A stretch of 45,104 bases of DNA from Clostridia bacterium (GTDB taxonomy: Bacteria > Bacillota > Clostridia > Oscillospirales > CAG-272), in the NCBI GenBank assembly GCA_017398595.1, contig JAFQFR010000002.1, forward strand, positions 1 through 45,104, read 5' to 3'. The position numbers were made by a program, and so were the translations under genes. Under the pieces are notes generated by a model. That model did not search any database, was not told the origin of the DNA, and saw nothing but the letters and a program-made list of their open reading frames with translations. Every line of letters starts with the position of its first letter. The first letter of the stretch is position 1. Positions 1 to 7,709 of the stretch are shown here, one piece after another.

Positions 1-105
1 ACGGTAAGCCGCTTTTCGTTTTGCCCGCATCCACGGTTACGGAGCGTCTCTATTACCCCACGAATGTACCAATTTTCACACATCGTAATGACGACGCATA
101 ACCTC

Positions 106-186
106 GTAGGGGTCGGCGTCCTCGACGACCCGTAAGCCATGAGGTAATGTTGTACAAAACGGACAGTCGAGGACGCCTGTCCCTAC
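106..186. repeat. Imperfect inverted repeat (intergenic palindrome)
   Basis: Arms at 106-126 and 166-186 are 21 bases long and pair with three mismatches (left arm begins GTAGGGGTCGG, right arm ends CCTGTCCCTAC). The 1-458 stretch has no convincing gene. It also holds a small palindrome CCTACC-CATT-GGTAGG at 243-258, a CTCC/GGAG hairpin at 270-295, and a fragment CGACGGATGAGGGG near 315-330 that matches the right end of the repeat at 1584-1750. I read the region as stacked remnants of intergenic palindromic repeats. The GGTCGGCG core resembles the loop-side sequence of the leaders before rlmH and mnmG. Confidence 0.6.
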
Positions 187-379
187 AATATTGCGCGATG
201 CCGTGGCGATGTGCGTTGCCGTAGCGATTTGCGGTACACACACCTACCCATTGGTAGGGGAGTGGCTTGCTCCTCCCGAGGGATCTCGGGCGGAGATGTA
301 TGCAATACGGCAAGCGACGGATGAGGGGCTTATCCTAACACTTCACTCCATTGGTGAAAAAAACTCTCTCACAGTGACA

Positions 380-408
380 TTGTTTTTTACCGAGTTTGCT
401 GATAGAAT
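380..408 (+). promoter_or_regulatory. Predicted sigma-A promoter of the XRE/TPR regulator
   Basis: TTGTTT (380-385), a 17-base spacer, and TAGAAT (403-408). The predicted transcription start is near 415, just before a perfect palindrome and about 45 bases before the ATG at 459. Confidence 0.6.
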
Positions 409-416
409 AAAAACAG

Positions 417-432
417 AAAGAAGCGCTTCTTT
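417..432. promoter_or_regulatory. Perfect 16-base palindrome, candidate operator
   Basis: AAAGAAGCGCTTCTTT is fully self-complementary with no loop. It lies just after the predicted transcription start and before the ribosome-binding site of the XRE regulator at 459. A palindrome with no loop at this place fits a dimeric regulator site better than a hairpin, so autoregulation by the downstream HTH protein is a reasonable inference. Confidence 0.45.
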
Positions 433-458
433 ACATCTCTAAATGCGAGGTATACACG

Positions 459-1562
459 ATGAAACTGAAAATAGGTGAAACGATCAAACGACTCCGTAAA
501 GAAAGAGACATCACACAAGAGGAGTTTTCCGAGATCTTGGGCGTTTCCTGCCAGTCCGTTTCCCGTTGGGAAAACAACACCTGTTATCCCGACATTGAGC
601 TTATTCCCATAATTGCTGCGTTTTTTAACATATCTACCGACAAGTTATTGGGCATTGACGAAGCGGCAGAAAAAGCAGCAGTGGATCAATACTTATCTGA
701 TTTTCAAGAATCGCTCAGCCGCGGAGACATCGAAAGCTGTATTGCTGTCGCGCGAAACGGTGTTGCGGAATTTCCGAACAGCTATGCGCTTCTCAACAAG
801 CTGATGTATGCATTGTTTGTATCGGGAAGCGACGACGCAGACATACCGAATTGGGAAGAAAACATGCAAAAATACGATGGTGAGATCGTTTCTTTAGGCG
901 AACGTATTATGCAGCACTGTCCCGACACCGATATCCGCCTGGAAGCAACCGCGCGCCTTGCATATCAGCATTACGAAATGGGGAGAAAAGAAATCGGTCG
1001 TGCGATTTATGAAACACTTCCCTCTATGCTGCTTTGCAAGGAAATGTCCCTTCTATGGTGGACGCTGGATGAAAATGAAAAACTGCCCGTCACCAGAGAC
1101 TATATTGATAAAGCGTACAGAGCACTCAGCGACGGTATTTGGAAACTGGCAAAGCTCTTGCCGCCCGAAAAGTCGCTTGCCGTGTTTGCAAAATGGCAGT
1201 CGCTGAACGATTTCATGTACGACGGAAAAAGCAAAACAGGAACATGGGCAAACACAAACGGGCATTGCAAACAGGCGGAATTGTACATGCAGCTCGGTGA
1301 CAAAACAAACGCGATAAAACATTTGCAAGCGGCATGCGAGGCGGCAATTTCATTTGATGATCGACCGACAGAAGAAACTGTATCCAGCCTTTTGCTCGGC
1401 GAACAAATCAAAAGAAAAGTGGACTTTGACACAGCCGATTCCCGCCCGATTTGCATGATTCTTCGTGACACCTGGATGGCTGCAAACGCATTCGATGGGA
1501 TCCGCAATACCGAGGACTTTAAAAATATCACGCAAAATTTAACCGAGGCGATGATACGATAA
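459..1562 (+). CDS. XRE-family HTH regulator with long helical (TPR-like) C-terminal domain
   Basis: A 367-residue protein. Residues about 6-62 form a classic Cro/C1-type helix-turn-helix (ITQEEFSEILGVSCQSVSRW, then the NNTCYPDIELIPIIAAFF region), a cytoplasmic DNA-binding domain. The remaining ~300 residues are helical with tetratricopeptide-like spacing (the LEATARLAYQHYEMGRKE segment and others), as in Bacillota regulators that sense a peptide or protein partner. The start is set by GAGGT seven bases before the ATG. It is monocistronic here, with its own predicted promoter and a perfect palindrome in the leader, so negative autoregulation is likely. The target genes and the sensed ligand cannot be inferred. 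The HTH call is secure; the TPR-like description rests on helical pattern only. Confidence 0.85.
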   Translation: MKLKIGETIKRLRKERDITQEEFSEILGVSCQSVSRWENNTCYPDIELIPIIAAFFNISTDKLLGIDEAAEKAAVDQYLSDFQESLSRGDIESCIAVARNGVAEFPNSYALLNKLMYALFVSGSDDADIPNWEENMQKYDGEIVSLGERIMQHCPDTDIRLEATARLAYQHYEMGRKEIGRAIYETLPSMLLCKEMSLLWWTLDENEKLPVTRDYIDKAYRALSDGIWKLAKLLPPEKSLAVFAKWQSLNDFMYDGKSKTGTWANTNGHCKQAELYMQLGDKTNAIKHLQAACEAAISFDDRPTEETVSSLLLGEQIKRKVDFDTADSRPICMILRDTWMAANAFDGIRNTEDFKNITQNLTEAMIR

Positions 1563-1583
1563 TGCGAAGGCTTGTGTGAATTT

Positions 1584-1750
1584 CCCTCATCCGGCGGCTT
1601 CGCCGCCACCTTCCCCCATATTTCTTTTTTCGCAGCCATTGCTCACTTCGTTGGGGAAGGCTAAAAGATCTTACGCCTTCCCCAACGAAAATTGCCGCGG
1701 CTGTACAATATGTATAACGGGGGAAGGTGGCGCGAAGCGACGGATGAGGG
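1584..1750. repeat. MITE-like palindromic repeat, family 1
   Basis: Terminal inverted arms run from CCCTCATCCGGCGGC at 1584 to GCGACGGATGAGGG ending at 1750, and continue inward as CACCTTCCCCC against GGGGGAAGGTG. A second, inner inverted pair (CGTTGGGGAAGGC / GCCTTCCCCAACG) lies around 1648-1688. No open frame of note. Similar elements are at 28534-28645 and, as a fragment, near 315-330. It occupies most of the gap between the XRE gene and walJ. Confidence 0.75.
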
Positions 1751-1780
1751 ACATAACCAAACATTTTCATTACATTGCTC

Positions 1781-1809
1781 TTGCAATATTCGCGGAGAAG
1801 CGATATAAT
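1781..1809 (+). promoter_or_regulatory. Predicted sigma-A promoter of walJ
   Basis: TTGCAA (1781-1786), a 17-base spacer and a consensus TATAAT (1804-1809). Transcription from here would begin near 1816 and run straight into the perfect hairpin at 1824-1856 before reaching walJ. Confidence 0.7.
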
Positions 1810-1823
1810 AATAGGAGATTTTC

Positions 1824-1856
1824 AAAATATCCTACGGAAAATCCGTAGGATATTTT
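1824..1856 (+). promoter_or_regulatory. Perfect leader hairpin upstream of walJ (attenuator or terminator-like)
   Basis: Arms AAAATATCCTACGGA (1824-1838) and TCCGTAGGATATTTT (1842-1856) pair perfectly over 15 bases with a 3-base loop and end in a T-rich tail. The hairpin sits between the promoter and the AAGGAG ribosome-binding site (1865-1870). It could attenuate transcription, protect the mRNA 5' end, or stop upstream read-through if a second promoter exists. Confidence 0.7.
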
Positions 1857-1876
1857 ATTTCAGGAAGGAGAGCAGC

Positions 1877-2644
1877 ATGGAAAACGTATCGCTGGTATCG
1901 CTGTATTCGGGCTCCAAGGGCAACTGCACCTACCTTCGCTGCGGTGCGGACGAGATTCTGATTGACGCGGGACGCAGTTTGCGTGCGCTCACGGGCGCTT
2001 TACAGAGTGTGGGCGGCGACCTCAGCCGTATCAAGGCGATCTTTATCACCCATGAGCACAGCGACCATGTCAGCGCGCTCGAAATGCTCTCCAAAAAATA
2101 TCACATCCCGATCCATATGACCGAGGATTCGGCGAAAAAGGTGCTTGCCACGACCACCTATGTCAAAAACAATCTGGTCTGCCACCCGCCGATGTACGCC
2201 GAAACGGTCGGCGCACTGACCGTGCGCTCCTTCCCCACCCCGCATGACAGTGACATGAGCGTAGGCTTCACGATCGGTCTGCCGAGCGGTGAAAAGATCG
2301 GGTACGCCACCGACATCGGACACATCACCGAAGCCATCCGCGAAAATCTGCTCGGTTCGGCAGCGGTGGTGATCGAATCCAACCACGATGCCGAAATGCT
2401 GATGGACGGTCCCTACCCCGCATGGCTGAAAATGCGCATCCGCTCGCCCCGCGGGCATCTCTCAAACAGCGACTGCTGCGCCTTTCTCCCCGAGCTTGCG
2501 GCAAACGGTACACGCGACATTCTGCTCGCGCACCTTTCAGCGGAGAATAATACGCCCGGCACCGCACTGCGCGCCGCGCTGGATACACAGCTCGGCATAC
2601 ATATTGATGTTGCGCGTGAAAGCGAACCGACAAAACTCATCTAA
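1877..2644 (+). CDS. walJ: WalJ/YycJ-like metallo-beta-lactamase-fold hydrolase
   Basis: A 255-residue cytoplasmic MBL-fold protein. The metal-binding motif HEHSDH is at residues 59-64 (THEHSDHV) and the N-terminus SLYSGSKGNCTYL is typical of the YycJ/WalJ group, which are thought to be nucleases linked to the WalRK cell-wall regulon or DNA processing. Length matches the family (about 255-265). The start at 1877 is chosen because AAGGAG precedes it by six bases; an open frame extends further upstream but runs through a hairpin and lacks a binding site. walJ near rlmH is a normal Bacillota arrangement, although walR/walK/htrA are absent here. Expression may be modulated by the leader hairpin. 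Family assignment is firm; the biological substrate is not known from sequence. Confidence 0.9.
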   Translation: MENVSLVSLYSGSKGNCTYLRCGADEILIDAGRSLRALTGALQSVGGDLSRIKAIFITHEHSDHVSALEMLSKKYHIPIHMTEDSAKKVLATTTYVKNNLVCHPPMYAETVGALTVRSFPTPHDSDMSVGFTIGLPSGEKIGYATDIGHITEAIRENLLGSAAVVIESNHDAEMLMDGPYPAWLKMRIRSPRGHLSNSDCCAFLPELAANGTRDILLAHLSAENNTPGTALRAALDTQLGIHIDVARESEPTKLI

Positions 2645-2648
2645 AAAT

Positions 2649-2759
2649 CACTTAAAAATCCAAGGATTTTTAAGTGGTGAGGGGCGATTACTCGCGTGGC
2701 GCTCGCCGCGCCCGCCCCTGTAAGGAGTTTTTGGGTCGGCGCATGTCCGCCCCAAAAAC
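2649..2759 (+). promoter_or_regulatory. Three-stem structured leader before rlmH (copy 1)
   Basis: Three successive stems. Stem 1 is CACTTAAAAATCC (2649-2661) with GGATTTTTAAGTG (2664-2676). Stem 2 is closed by GGGGCG (2681-2686) with CGCCCC (2713-2718). Stem 3 is GTTTTTGGG (2727-2735) with CCCAAAAAC (2751-2759), carrying an inner CGG-CGCATGT-CCG. The same layout recurs before mnmG with compensatory changes in every stem. Stem 1 may also terminate walJ transcription. Confidence 0.7.
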
Positions 2760-2792
2760 AAGATTTCTATTATATTTTATTTTGTTTATACT

Positions 2793-3269
2793 ATGTTCAA
2801 AATCACAATTATCTCGGTCGGCAATATGAAAGAAAAATATTTTGCCGAAGCGATCCAAGAATATGAAAAGCGCATCTCCGCCTATGCCGAGATCCGCGAC
2901 ATCAACCTAAAGGAAGAAAACCTCGACAATCTGCGCGAGGGCGACATCGCGGCAGCGCTCGAGCGCGAGGGCAGCCGCATCTTAGAATCCATCCCGCCGC
3001 GCGCCTACAAAGTCGCGCTATGCGTCGAGGGCAAGTCCCTCTCCAGTGAAAAACTCGCTGAGCTTGTAGAGAATGCCAAAAACACACAGGGCGAGATCTG
3101 TTTTATCATCGGTTCCTCGCACGGACTTTCTCCGAAGGTCAAAACCGCGTGCGACTACCGTCTGTCCGTCTCCGCGCTGACCTTCCCCCACCGTCTCATG
3201 CGCGTGATCCTCACCGAAGCGATCTACCGCGCATTATCCATCGCAAACGGCGGAAAATATCACAAATGA
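2793..3269 (+). CDS. rlmH: 23S rRNA (pseudouridine1915-N3)-methyltransferase RlmH
   Basis: A 158-residue SPOUT-class methyltransferase that methylates pseudouridine 1915 in helix 69 of 23S rRNA using S-adenosylmethionine. Visible family marks are the N-terminal ITIISVGNMKEKYF, the SAM-pocket segment FIIGSSHGL and the C-terminal block FPHRLMRVILTEAIYRA ending in YHK, the conserved C-terminus. Length is normal (about 155-160). The start is set by homology; no Shine-Dalgarno sequence is visible in the AT-rich stretch before the ATG, which is unusual next to its neighbours. Two near-identical structured leaders flank it, one before and one after. Function is well established for the family. Confidence 0.95.
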   Translation: MFKITIISVGNMKEKYFAEAIQEYEKRISAYAEIRDINLKEENLDNLREGDIAAALEREGSRILESIPPRAYKVALCVEGKSLSSEKLAELVENAKNTQGEICFIIGSSHGLSPKVKTACDYRLSVSALTFPHRLMRVILTEAIYRALSIANGGKYHK

Positions 3270-3271
3270 AT

Positions 3272-3383
3272 CACTTGAAAATGCAAGCATTTTCAAGTGG
3301 AAGCAAGTCGCAAGCCTCGCGGAGCGCTCACCGCGCTCGACTTTTAAGGAGTTTTAAAGCCGGCGCATGTCCGTCTTTAAAAC
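3272..3383 (+). promoter_or_regulatory. Three-stem structured leader before mnmG (copy 2)
   Basis: The same architecture as 2649-2759. Stem 1 is CACTTGAAAATGC (3272-3284) with GCATTTTCAAGTG (3287-3299). Stem 2 is AAGTCG (3305-3310) with CGACTT (3338-3343). Stem 3 is GTTTTAAAG (3351-3359) with CTTTAAAAC (3375-3383) around the identical core CGGCGCATGTCCG. Pairing is kept while stem bases differ from copy 1, which is direct evidence of selection for, or mechanistic origin in, base pairing. Confidence 0.7.
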
Positions 3384-3420
3384 AGAATTTTTATTAAATT
3401 CTTTTTTAGGAGTGTATAAC

Positions 3421-5322
3421 ATGCAGCATACAGCAGACGTCGGCGTGATCGGCGCGGGACATGCGGGCATCGAAGCCGCACTCGCCTGCGCAAGACTCGG
3501 TCTTGACACCGTACTTTTTACCATAAATCTCGATTCCATCGGCAACATGCCCTGCAATCCGTCGATCGGCGGTACCGGCAAGGGGCATCTTGTGTATGAA
3601 ATCGACGCGCTGGGCGGCGAAATGGGCCGTGCCGCCGACCTTGTCACCCTGCAGAGCCGCACGCTCAACCTCGGTAAGGGCGCGGCGGTGCATTCCAAAC
3701 GCATCCAGGCAGACCGTGCGAAATACCGCGCACTGATGAAACACACGATAGAGACCACCGAGCATCTGCGCCTGGTGCAAAGCGAGGTGCGCGAGATCCG
3801 GGTCGAGGAGATCAACGGCGAAAAGCGCGTCCGCGCGCTTGTGACCGCACTCGGCGAAGTGTGGGAAGTGCGCGCCGCGATCATCTGCACGGGCACATAC
3901 CTCTCCAGCGAGATCTTCGTCGGCGACCGCTCCTACAAGAGCGGACCCGACGGACTCATGGGCGCAGAGGGGCTTTCCGACTCCCTGCGCGCGCTCGGCG
4001 TGACGCTGATGCGCTTTAAGACCGGTACGCCCGCGCGCGTCAAGCGTGCCAGCATCGACTTTTCCAAGCTCGAAGTACAACCGGGTGAAGAAGATGTCAC
4101 CCCCTATTCGGTGCGCACCGATCCGCACGCCTTTGACAACCTCGAGCAGATCCCATGCCACATCGTTTATACCAATCAAAAGACGCACGAGATCATCAAA
4201 AGCAACATCACGCGCAGCGCGATGTACTCGGGCAAGATCCACGGCACAGGCCCGCGCTACTGCCCCTCGATCGAGGACAAGCTGACCCGTTTTGCCGACA
4301 AAGATCGCCACCAGCTCTTCGTCGAGCCGATGGGCGAGAACACCGAGGAAATGTACATTCAGGGCTTTTCGACCTCTCTGCCGCTCGACGTACAGCACGA
4401 AATGCTGCACTCGCTCGACGGCTTTGCGAATGCAGAGATCATGCGCTATGCCTACGCGATCGAGTATGACTGCATCGACCCGACCGAGCTGTACCCCACG
4501 CTCGAATGCAAGCGCATCGCGGGACTCTACGGCGCGGGACAGTTCAACGGCACCTCCGGCTATGAGGAAGCCGCCGCGCAGGGACTCGTCGCGGGCATCA
4601 ACGCGGCGATGAAACTGCTTGACAAAGAACCGCTCGTGCTCACGCGCGCCAGCTCCTACATCGGCACGCTGATCGACGACCTCGTCACCAAGGGCACAAA
4701 CGAGCCCTACCGCATCATGACCTCGCGCAGCGAATACCGCCTGATTCTGAGGCAGGACAACGCCGACGAGCGCCTCACCCCCCTCGGTCATCGTGTGGGA
4801 CTGGTGTCGGACGAGCGCTATGCCGCCTTCCTCGAAAAGCAAAAGCAGATCGAGGACGAGATCGCGCGCATCGAGTCCACAAACCTTTCGCCGAGTGCCG
4901 AGCTGAACGCCCTGCTCCGCGAGCATAACTCCACCGAGGTCACGACTGGCATCAAACTCTGCGACCTGCTGCGCCGCCCCGAGCTTTCCTATGCGGCGCT
5001 TGCCCCCGTGGACACGAACCGCCCCGACCTGCCGCGCGCCGTTGCAAAAAGTGCGGAGATCCGCATCAAGTACGAGGGCTACATCCGCCGCGAGCTTGCC
5101 GAAGTGCAAAAACTACAAAAGCTCGAAGAAAAGCTGCTGCCGCCCGACATCGACTATGACGCGATCGGCGGACTGCGCATCGAGGCACGACAAAAGCTCC
5201 AAAAGATCCGTCCGCTCTCGATCGGGCAGGCAATGCGCATCTCGGGCGTGAACCCCGCCGACATCTCGGTACTGCTCATCCGACTTTCCGAACATGAAGG
5301 AGGCAGCTATGAACAAAACTGA
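3421..5322 (+). CDS. mnmG: tRNA uridine-5-carboxymethylaminomethyl modification enzyme MnmG (GidA)
   Basis: A 633-residue FAD-dependent enzyme that with MnmE installs cmnm5/nm5 groups on the wobble uridine (U34) of several tRNAs, using methylenetetrahydrofolate. The N-terminal FAD-binding motif GAGHAGIEAA is at residues 10-19, followed by the conserved PCNPSIGGTGKGH; the C-terminal helical region (KYEGYIRREL, then the SIGQAMRISGVNPADIS segment) is the tRNA/MnmE-binding part. Length is typical. The start is set by AGGAG ten bases before ATG; an open frame runs upstream to 3367 through the leader stem and is not used. It overlaps rsmG by 14 bases, so the two are co-translated, as in most bacteria. 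mnmE is not in the window. Confidence 0.97.
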   Translation: MQHTADVGVIGAGHAGIEAALACARLGLDTVLFTINLDSIGNMPCNPSIGGTGKGHLVYEIDALGGEMGRAADLVTLQSRTLNLGKGAAVHSKRIQADRAKYRALMKHTIETTEHLRLVQSEVREIRVEEINGEKRVRALVTALGEVWEVRAAIICTGTYLSSEIFVGDRSYKSGPDGLMGAEGLSDSLRALGVTLMRFKTGTPARVKRASIDFSKLEVQPGEEDVTPYSVRTDPHAFDNLEQIPCHIVYTNQKTHEIIKSNITRSAMYSGKIHGTGPRYCPSIEDKLTRFADKDRHQLFVEPMGENTEEMYIQGFSTSLPLDVQHEMLHSLDGFANAEIMRYAYAIEYDCIDPTELYPTLECKRIAGLYGAGQFNGTSGYEEAAAQGLVAGINAAMKLLDKEPLVLTRASSYIGTLIDDLVTKGTNEPYRIMTSRSEYRLILRQDNADERLTPLGHRVGLVSDERYAAFLEKQKQIEDEIARIESTNLSPSAELNALLREHNSTEVTTGIKLCDLLRRPELSYAALAPVDTNRPDLPRAVAKSAEIRIKYEGYIRRELAEVQKLQKLEEKLLPPDIDYDAIGGLRIEARQKLQKIRPLSIGQAMRISGVNPADISVLLIRLSEHEGGSYEQN

Positions 5323-6067
5323 AATCACTTTAAATAAAGAAGAATTTTTCGCGGAGTACCACCGCATCTTCACCGAAAACGACCTTATACACTTTATTTC
5401 GGACGAACTGTGCGAAAAGTTTTATGCGCTGACCGAATACATGCTCGAACAAAATGCGGTGATGAACCTCACCGCCATCACCGAACCGAGCGAGGTCATC
5501 TTAAAGCACTATGCCGACAGTTTGACCGTAGCGAAATACATCGACGAGGGCAAAAGCGTGATCGACGTCGGCTGCGGCGCGGGATTCCCCTCTCTGCCGC
5601 TCGCCATCGCGCGCCCCGATCTTGCTATCACCGCCATCGACTCGACCGACAAGCGCATTGTATACGTCCGCGAGTGCGCACGGCGTTTGGGACTGCAAAA
5701 CCTCATCGCCAAGACCGCGCGCGCAGAGGATGCCGCCGCGACCGACATGCGCGGGAAATACGATTATGCCACGGCGCGTGCCGTTGCCCGTCTGAACATC
5801 CTCGCCGAGTACTGCATCCCCTTTTTAAAAGTCGGCGGCGTATTTTTGCCGATGAAGGCAAAAAGCGGCGCGGAAGAGATGATCGAGGCGAAAAACGCCT
5901 TTGCCACCCTTCATGCAAAAGTGCTGTTTTCCAAGGAATTTTTCCTTGCGGATACAAAAAACGAGGGGGAGCCGCAGACAAGACTGATCGCGGGCATTGA
6001 AAAATGCGCGCCGACCGAAAAAATTTATCCAAGAAATAACGCACAAATCAAGAAAAAGCCGCTTTAA
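5309..6067 (+). CDS. rsmG: 16S rRNA (guanine527-N7)-methyltransferase RsmG (GidB)
   Basis: A 252-residue SAM-dependent Rossmann-fold methyltransferase that methylates G527 of 16S rRNA. Family marks: NLTAI (residues 53-57), KHYADS (66-71), SAM motif DVGCGAGFPSLPL (86-98) and the TARAVARLNIL segment. The start at 5309 follows AAGGAGG by five bases and lies inside the mnmG 3' end. The stop codon is embedded in the loop of a rho-independent terminator. The mnmG-rsmG-noc order is the standard one for Bacillota near the replication origin. Confidence 0.96.
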   Translation: MNKTEITLNKEEFFAEYHRIFTENDLIHFISDELCEKFYALTEYMLEQNAVMNLTAITEPSEVILKHYADSLTVAKYIDEGKSVIDVGCGAGFPSLPLAIARPDLAITAIDSTDKRIVYVRECARRLGLQNLIAKTARAEDAAATDMRGKYDYATARAVARLNILAEYCIPFLKVGGVFLPMKAKSGAEEMIEAKNAFATLHAKVLFSKEFFLADTKNEGEPQTRLIAGIEKCAPTEKIYPRNNAQIKKKPL

Positions 6068-6080
6068 ATTGCGGCTTTTT
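6053..6080 (+). terminator. Rho-independent terminator of mnmG-rsmG
   Basis: AAAAAGCCGC (6053-6062) pairs perfectly with GCGGCTTTTT (6071-6080), followed by TCTTTT. The rsmG stop codon (6065-6067) lies in the loop, so termination and translation end together. Confidence 0.85.
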
Positions 6081-6228
6081 TCTTTTGTACGGCACAAAAC
6101 CGGCGTACTGCGCCGCGAAATGCCGTTTTTTCGGCAAAACGCGGCGGGAAATCGCATCGCGGTTTCTTTTTTTATTTCCAAGGGAAAAGTTGTAGCATAA
6201 AAAGGCACCGATCCACCCGTGTGACACT

Positions 6229-6450
6229 CCCGCGTCATCCTGAGCGGAGTTTTCTCACGCTTGTCATTAAGGCGACTCTGACAGTCTGCGAATCTTTGCT
6301 TTTCATTCTGTCGCCTCTCGACCATGCCAACACCACCACTTGTCATCCCGAGCATAGTCGAGGGATCTTGTGGTGTGTTGACATGGTCGTTGCACCTTGC
6401 AAAAGAAGTCGAGGAATCTTGCGTGAGAAAGCGGAGTCGAACGGATCTCG
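6229..6450. repeat. Degenerate 'GTCATCCTGAGCGGAG' intergenic repeat, family 3
   Basis: The left end CCCGCGTCATCCTGAGCGGAG (6229-6249, given here in parts: CCCGCGTCATCC + TGAGCGGAG) matches the outer ends of the repeat at 8001-8298. A second start GTCATCCCGAGCATAGTCGA follows near 6341, and fragments TCGAGGAATCTTG and TCGAACGGATCTCG near 6410-6450. This reads as nested, decayed copies. The 6081-6498 stretch has no supported gene. Confidence 0.6.
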
Positions 6451-6498
6451 CGGAGAGGTCGCCCATCGGGTACAATTCAAACGAAAGGAAATAAAACC

Positions 6499-7371
6499 AT
6501 GAATCTGCTGCAAAATTTTCTCCCGCGCACTTCGGACAAGACCGACGAGGCGCTTGACCGCGTACATAAGATCCCCGTCTGCCGCATCCTGCCCAACCCC
6601 GCGCAGCCGCGCAAGTATTTCGACAGTGGCGAGACGCTGCGCCTTGCCGACAGCATTCGTCTGCACGGCATCCTCCAGCCGCTCTGCGTGCGCAAGCCTG
6701 TCAGCGAGGGCAACATCGACGACTTCGGCGGCGTGTATGAGCTGATCTCGGGCGAGCGACGACTGCGTGCGGCGAAGCTGCTGGGACTCGCGGAAGTTCC
6801 GTGTATCATCATCGAGGCGGACAGCCTGCGCTCGGCAGAGCTCGCCATCATCGAAAACCTGCAGCGCGAAGACCTCAACATTTTTGAAGAAGCGTCCGCC
6901 ATCGCCGCGCTGATCGACCTGTACGGGCTCACGCAAGAGGAAGTCGCGGCAAAGCTCTCGGCGAGCCAGTCCTATGTGGCAAACAAACTGCGGCTACTCC
7001 GCTTTGACGAGCTCGAACAGCGCACCATTCTCGAAAAGCACCTCACCGAACGGCATGCGCGCGCCCTGCTCCGCATCGCCGATCCCAAAATGCGCAAAGC
7101 GGCACTCGATACCATCGTCGAGCGCGGCTACAATGTTGCCGAGACCGAGGGCTTTATCGCAAAGCTGCTGGAAGAGACCGCCCCGCAAAAAGCGCCGCAA
7201 AAGCCGCGCACTGCGCTGGTCAAGGACATCCGCATTTTCTATAACACGCTCGACCGTGCCGTGGACATCATGCACCGCGCGGGCATCGACGCAAAGTCGC
7301 AGAAAAAAGACCTCGGCGATGTCTATGAGATCACCGTCCGCATCCCGAAATGCAGAGAAGAAGAGGGGTAA
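6499..7371 (+). CDS. noc: Nucleoid occlusion protein Noc / ParB-like CTPase
   Basis: A 290-residue ParB/Spo0J-family protein. The N-terminal ParB CTP-binding domain has PNPAQPRKYFD (residues 32-42), the GERR motif at 85-88 and ENLQRED at 119-125. A helix-turn-helix DNA-binding region (LTQEEVAAKLSASQSYVANK) spans about 144-163 and a C-terminal dimerisation segment follows. Position directly after rsmG and absence of a parA (soj) partner favour Noc, which binds NBS sites and blocks division over the nucleoid, rather than Spo0J/ParB. The start follows AAAGGA. No parS- or NBS-like site was identified in the window. Family is certain; Noc versus ParB is inferred from context. Confidence 0.8.
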   Translation: MNLLQNFLPRTSDKTDEALDRVHKIPVCRILPNPAQPRKYFDSGETLRLADSIRLHGILQPLCVRKPVSEGNIDDFGGVYELISGERRLRAAKLLGLAEVPCIIIEADSLRSAELAIIENLQREDLNIFEEASAIAALIDLYGLTQEEVAAKLSASQSYVANKLRLLRFDELEQRTILEKHLTERHARALLRIADPKMRKAALDTIVERGYNVAETEGFIAKLLEETAPQKAPQKPRTALVKDIRIFYNTLDRAVDIMHRAGIDAKSQKKDLGDVYEITVRIPKCREEEG

Positions 7372-7382
7372 GTTTCTGTAAA

Positions 7383-7549
7383 GCCGCCTCCCTCTGACGA
7401 GGGAGGTGTCGCCGGCGGGTTCCCCGAAACGAGCTTGTCGAGTTTTGGGGATTCCCGCCCGGGGCGACGGAGGGAGAGAACCGAAAAACTGTTACTTTTT
7501 CTCTCCCTCAGTCAGCATGCGCTGACAGCTCCCTCGTCAGAGGGAGCCT
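7383..7549. repeat. MITE-like palindromic repeat, family 2
   Basis: Perfect 18-base inverted arms CTCCCTCTGACGAGGGAG (7388-7405) and CTCCCTCGTCAGAGGGAG (7529-7546); each arm is itself a near-palindrome. The right end GGGAGCCTATGTTA matches the right end of the element at 23717-23851 in the capsid operon. An inner GGCGGGTTCCCC / GGGGATTCCCGCC pair is also visible. Confidence 0.75.
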
Positions 7550-7634
7550 ATGTTACATCGCGCGCTAAAATTTCTGGGAATTGGTTCTCCCCAACTTTAT
7601 ATTTTTAATAAAAATTGTTTTCTCGTGAGCATTC

Positions 7635-7650
7635 ACCAACAATCGTTGGT
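7635..7650. promoter_or_regulatory. Palindrome ACCAAC-N4-GTTGGT, candidate operator of the small XRE gene
   Basis: Perfect 6-base arms around AATC, about 20 bases before a possible -10 TATACT (7672-7677) and 60 bases before the ATG at 7710. No well-spaced -35 was found. Autoregulation by the encoded HTH protein is a plausible inference. Confidence 0.4.
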
Positions 7651-7709
7651 ATATTGTTGCTTTTTTTCTGCTATACTGGGTGCACCATCGTAGCAAGGAG
7701 AAACGCAAA

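Noticed and set aside
191..442. 83-residue + strand open frame before the XRE regulator
   Set aside because: It runs through palindromic repeats and the predicted promoter, has no binding site and no protein-like pattern.
3406..5109. 567-residue frame antisense to mnmG
   Set aside because: A by-product of GC-rich codon bias in mnmG; the sense product is unmistakable.
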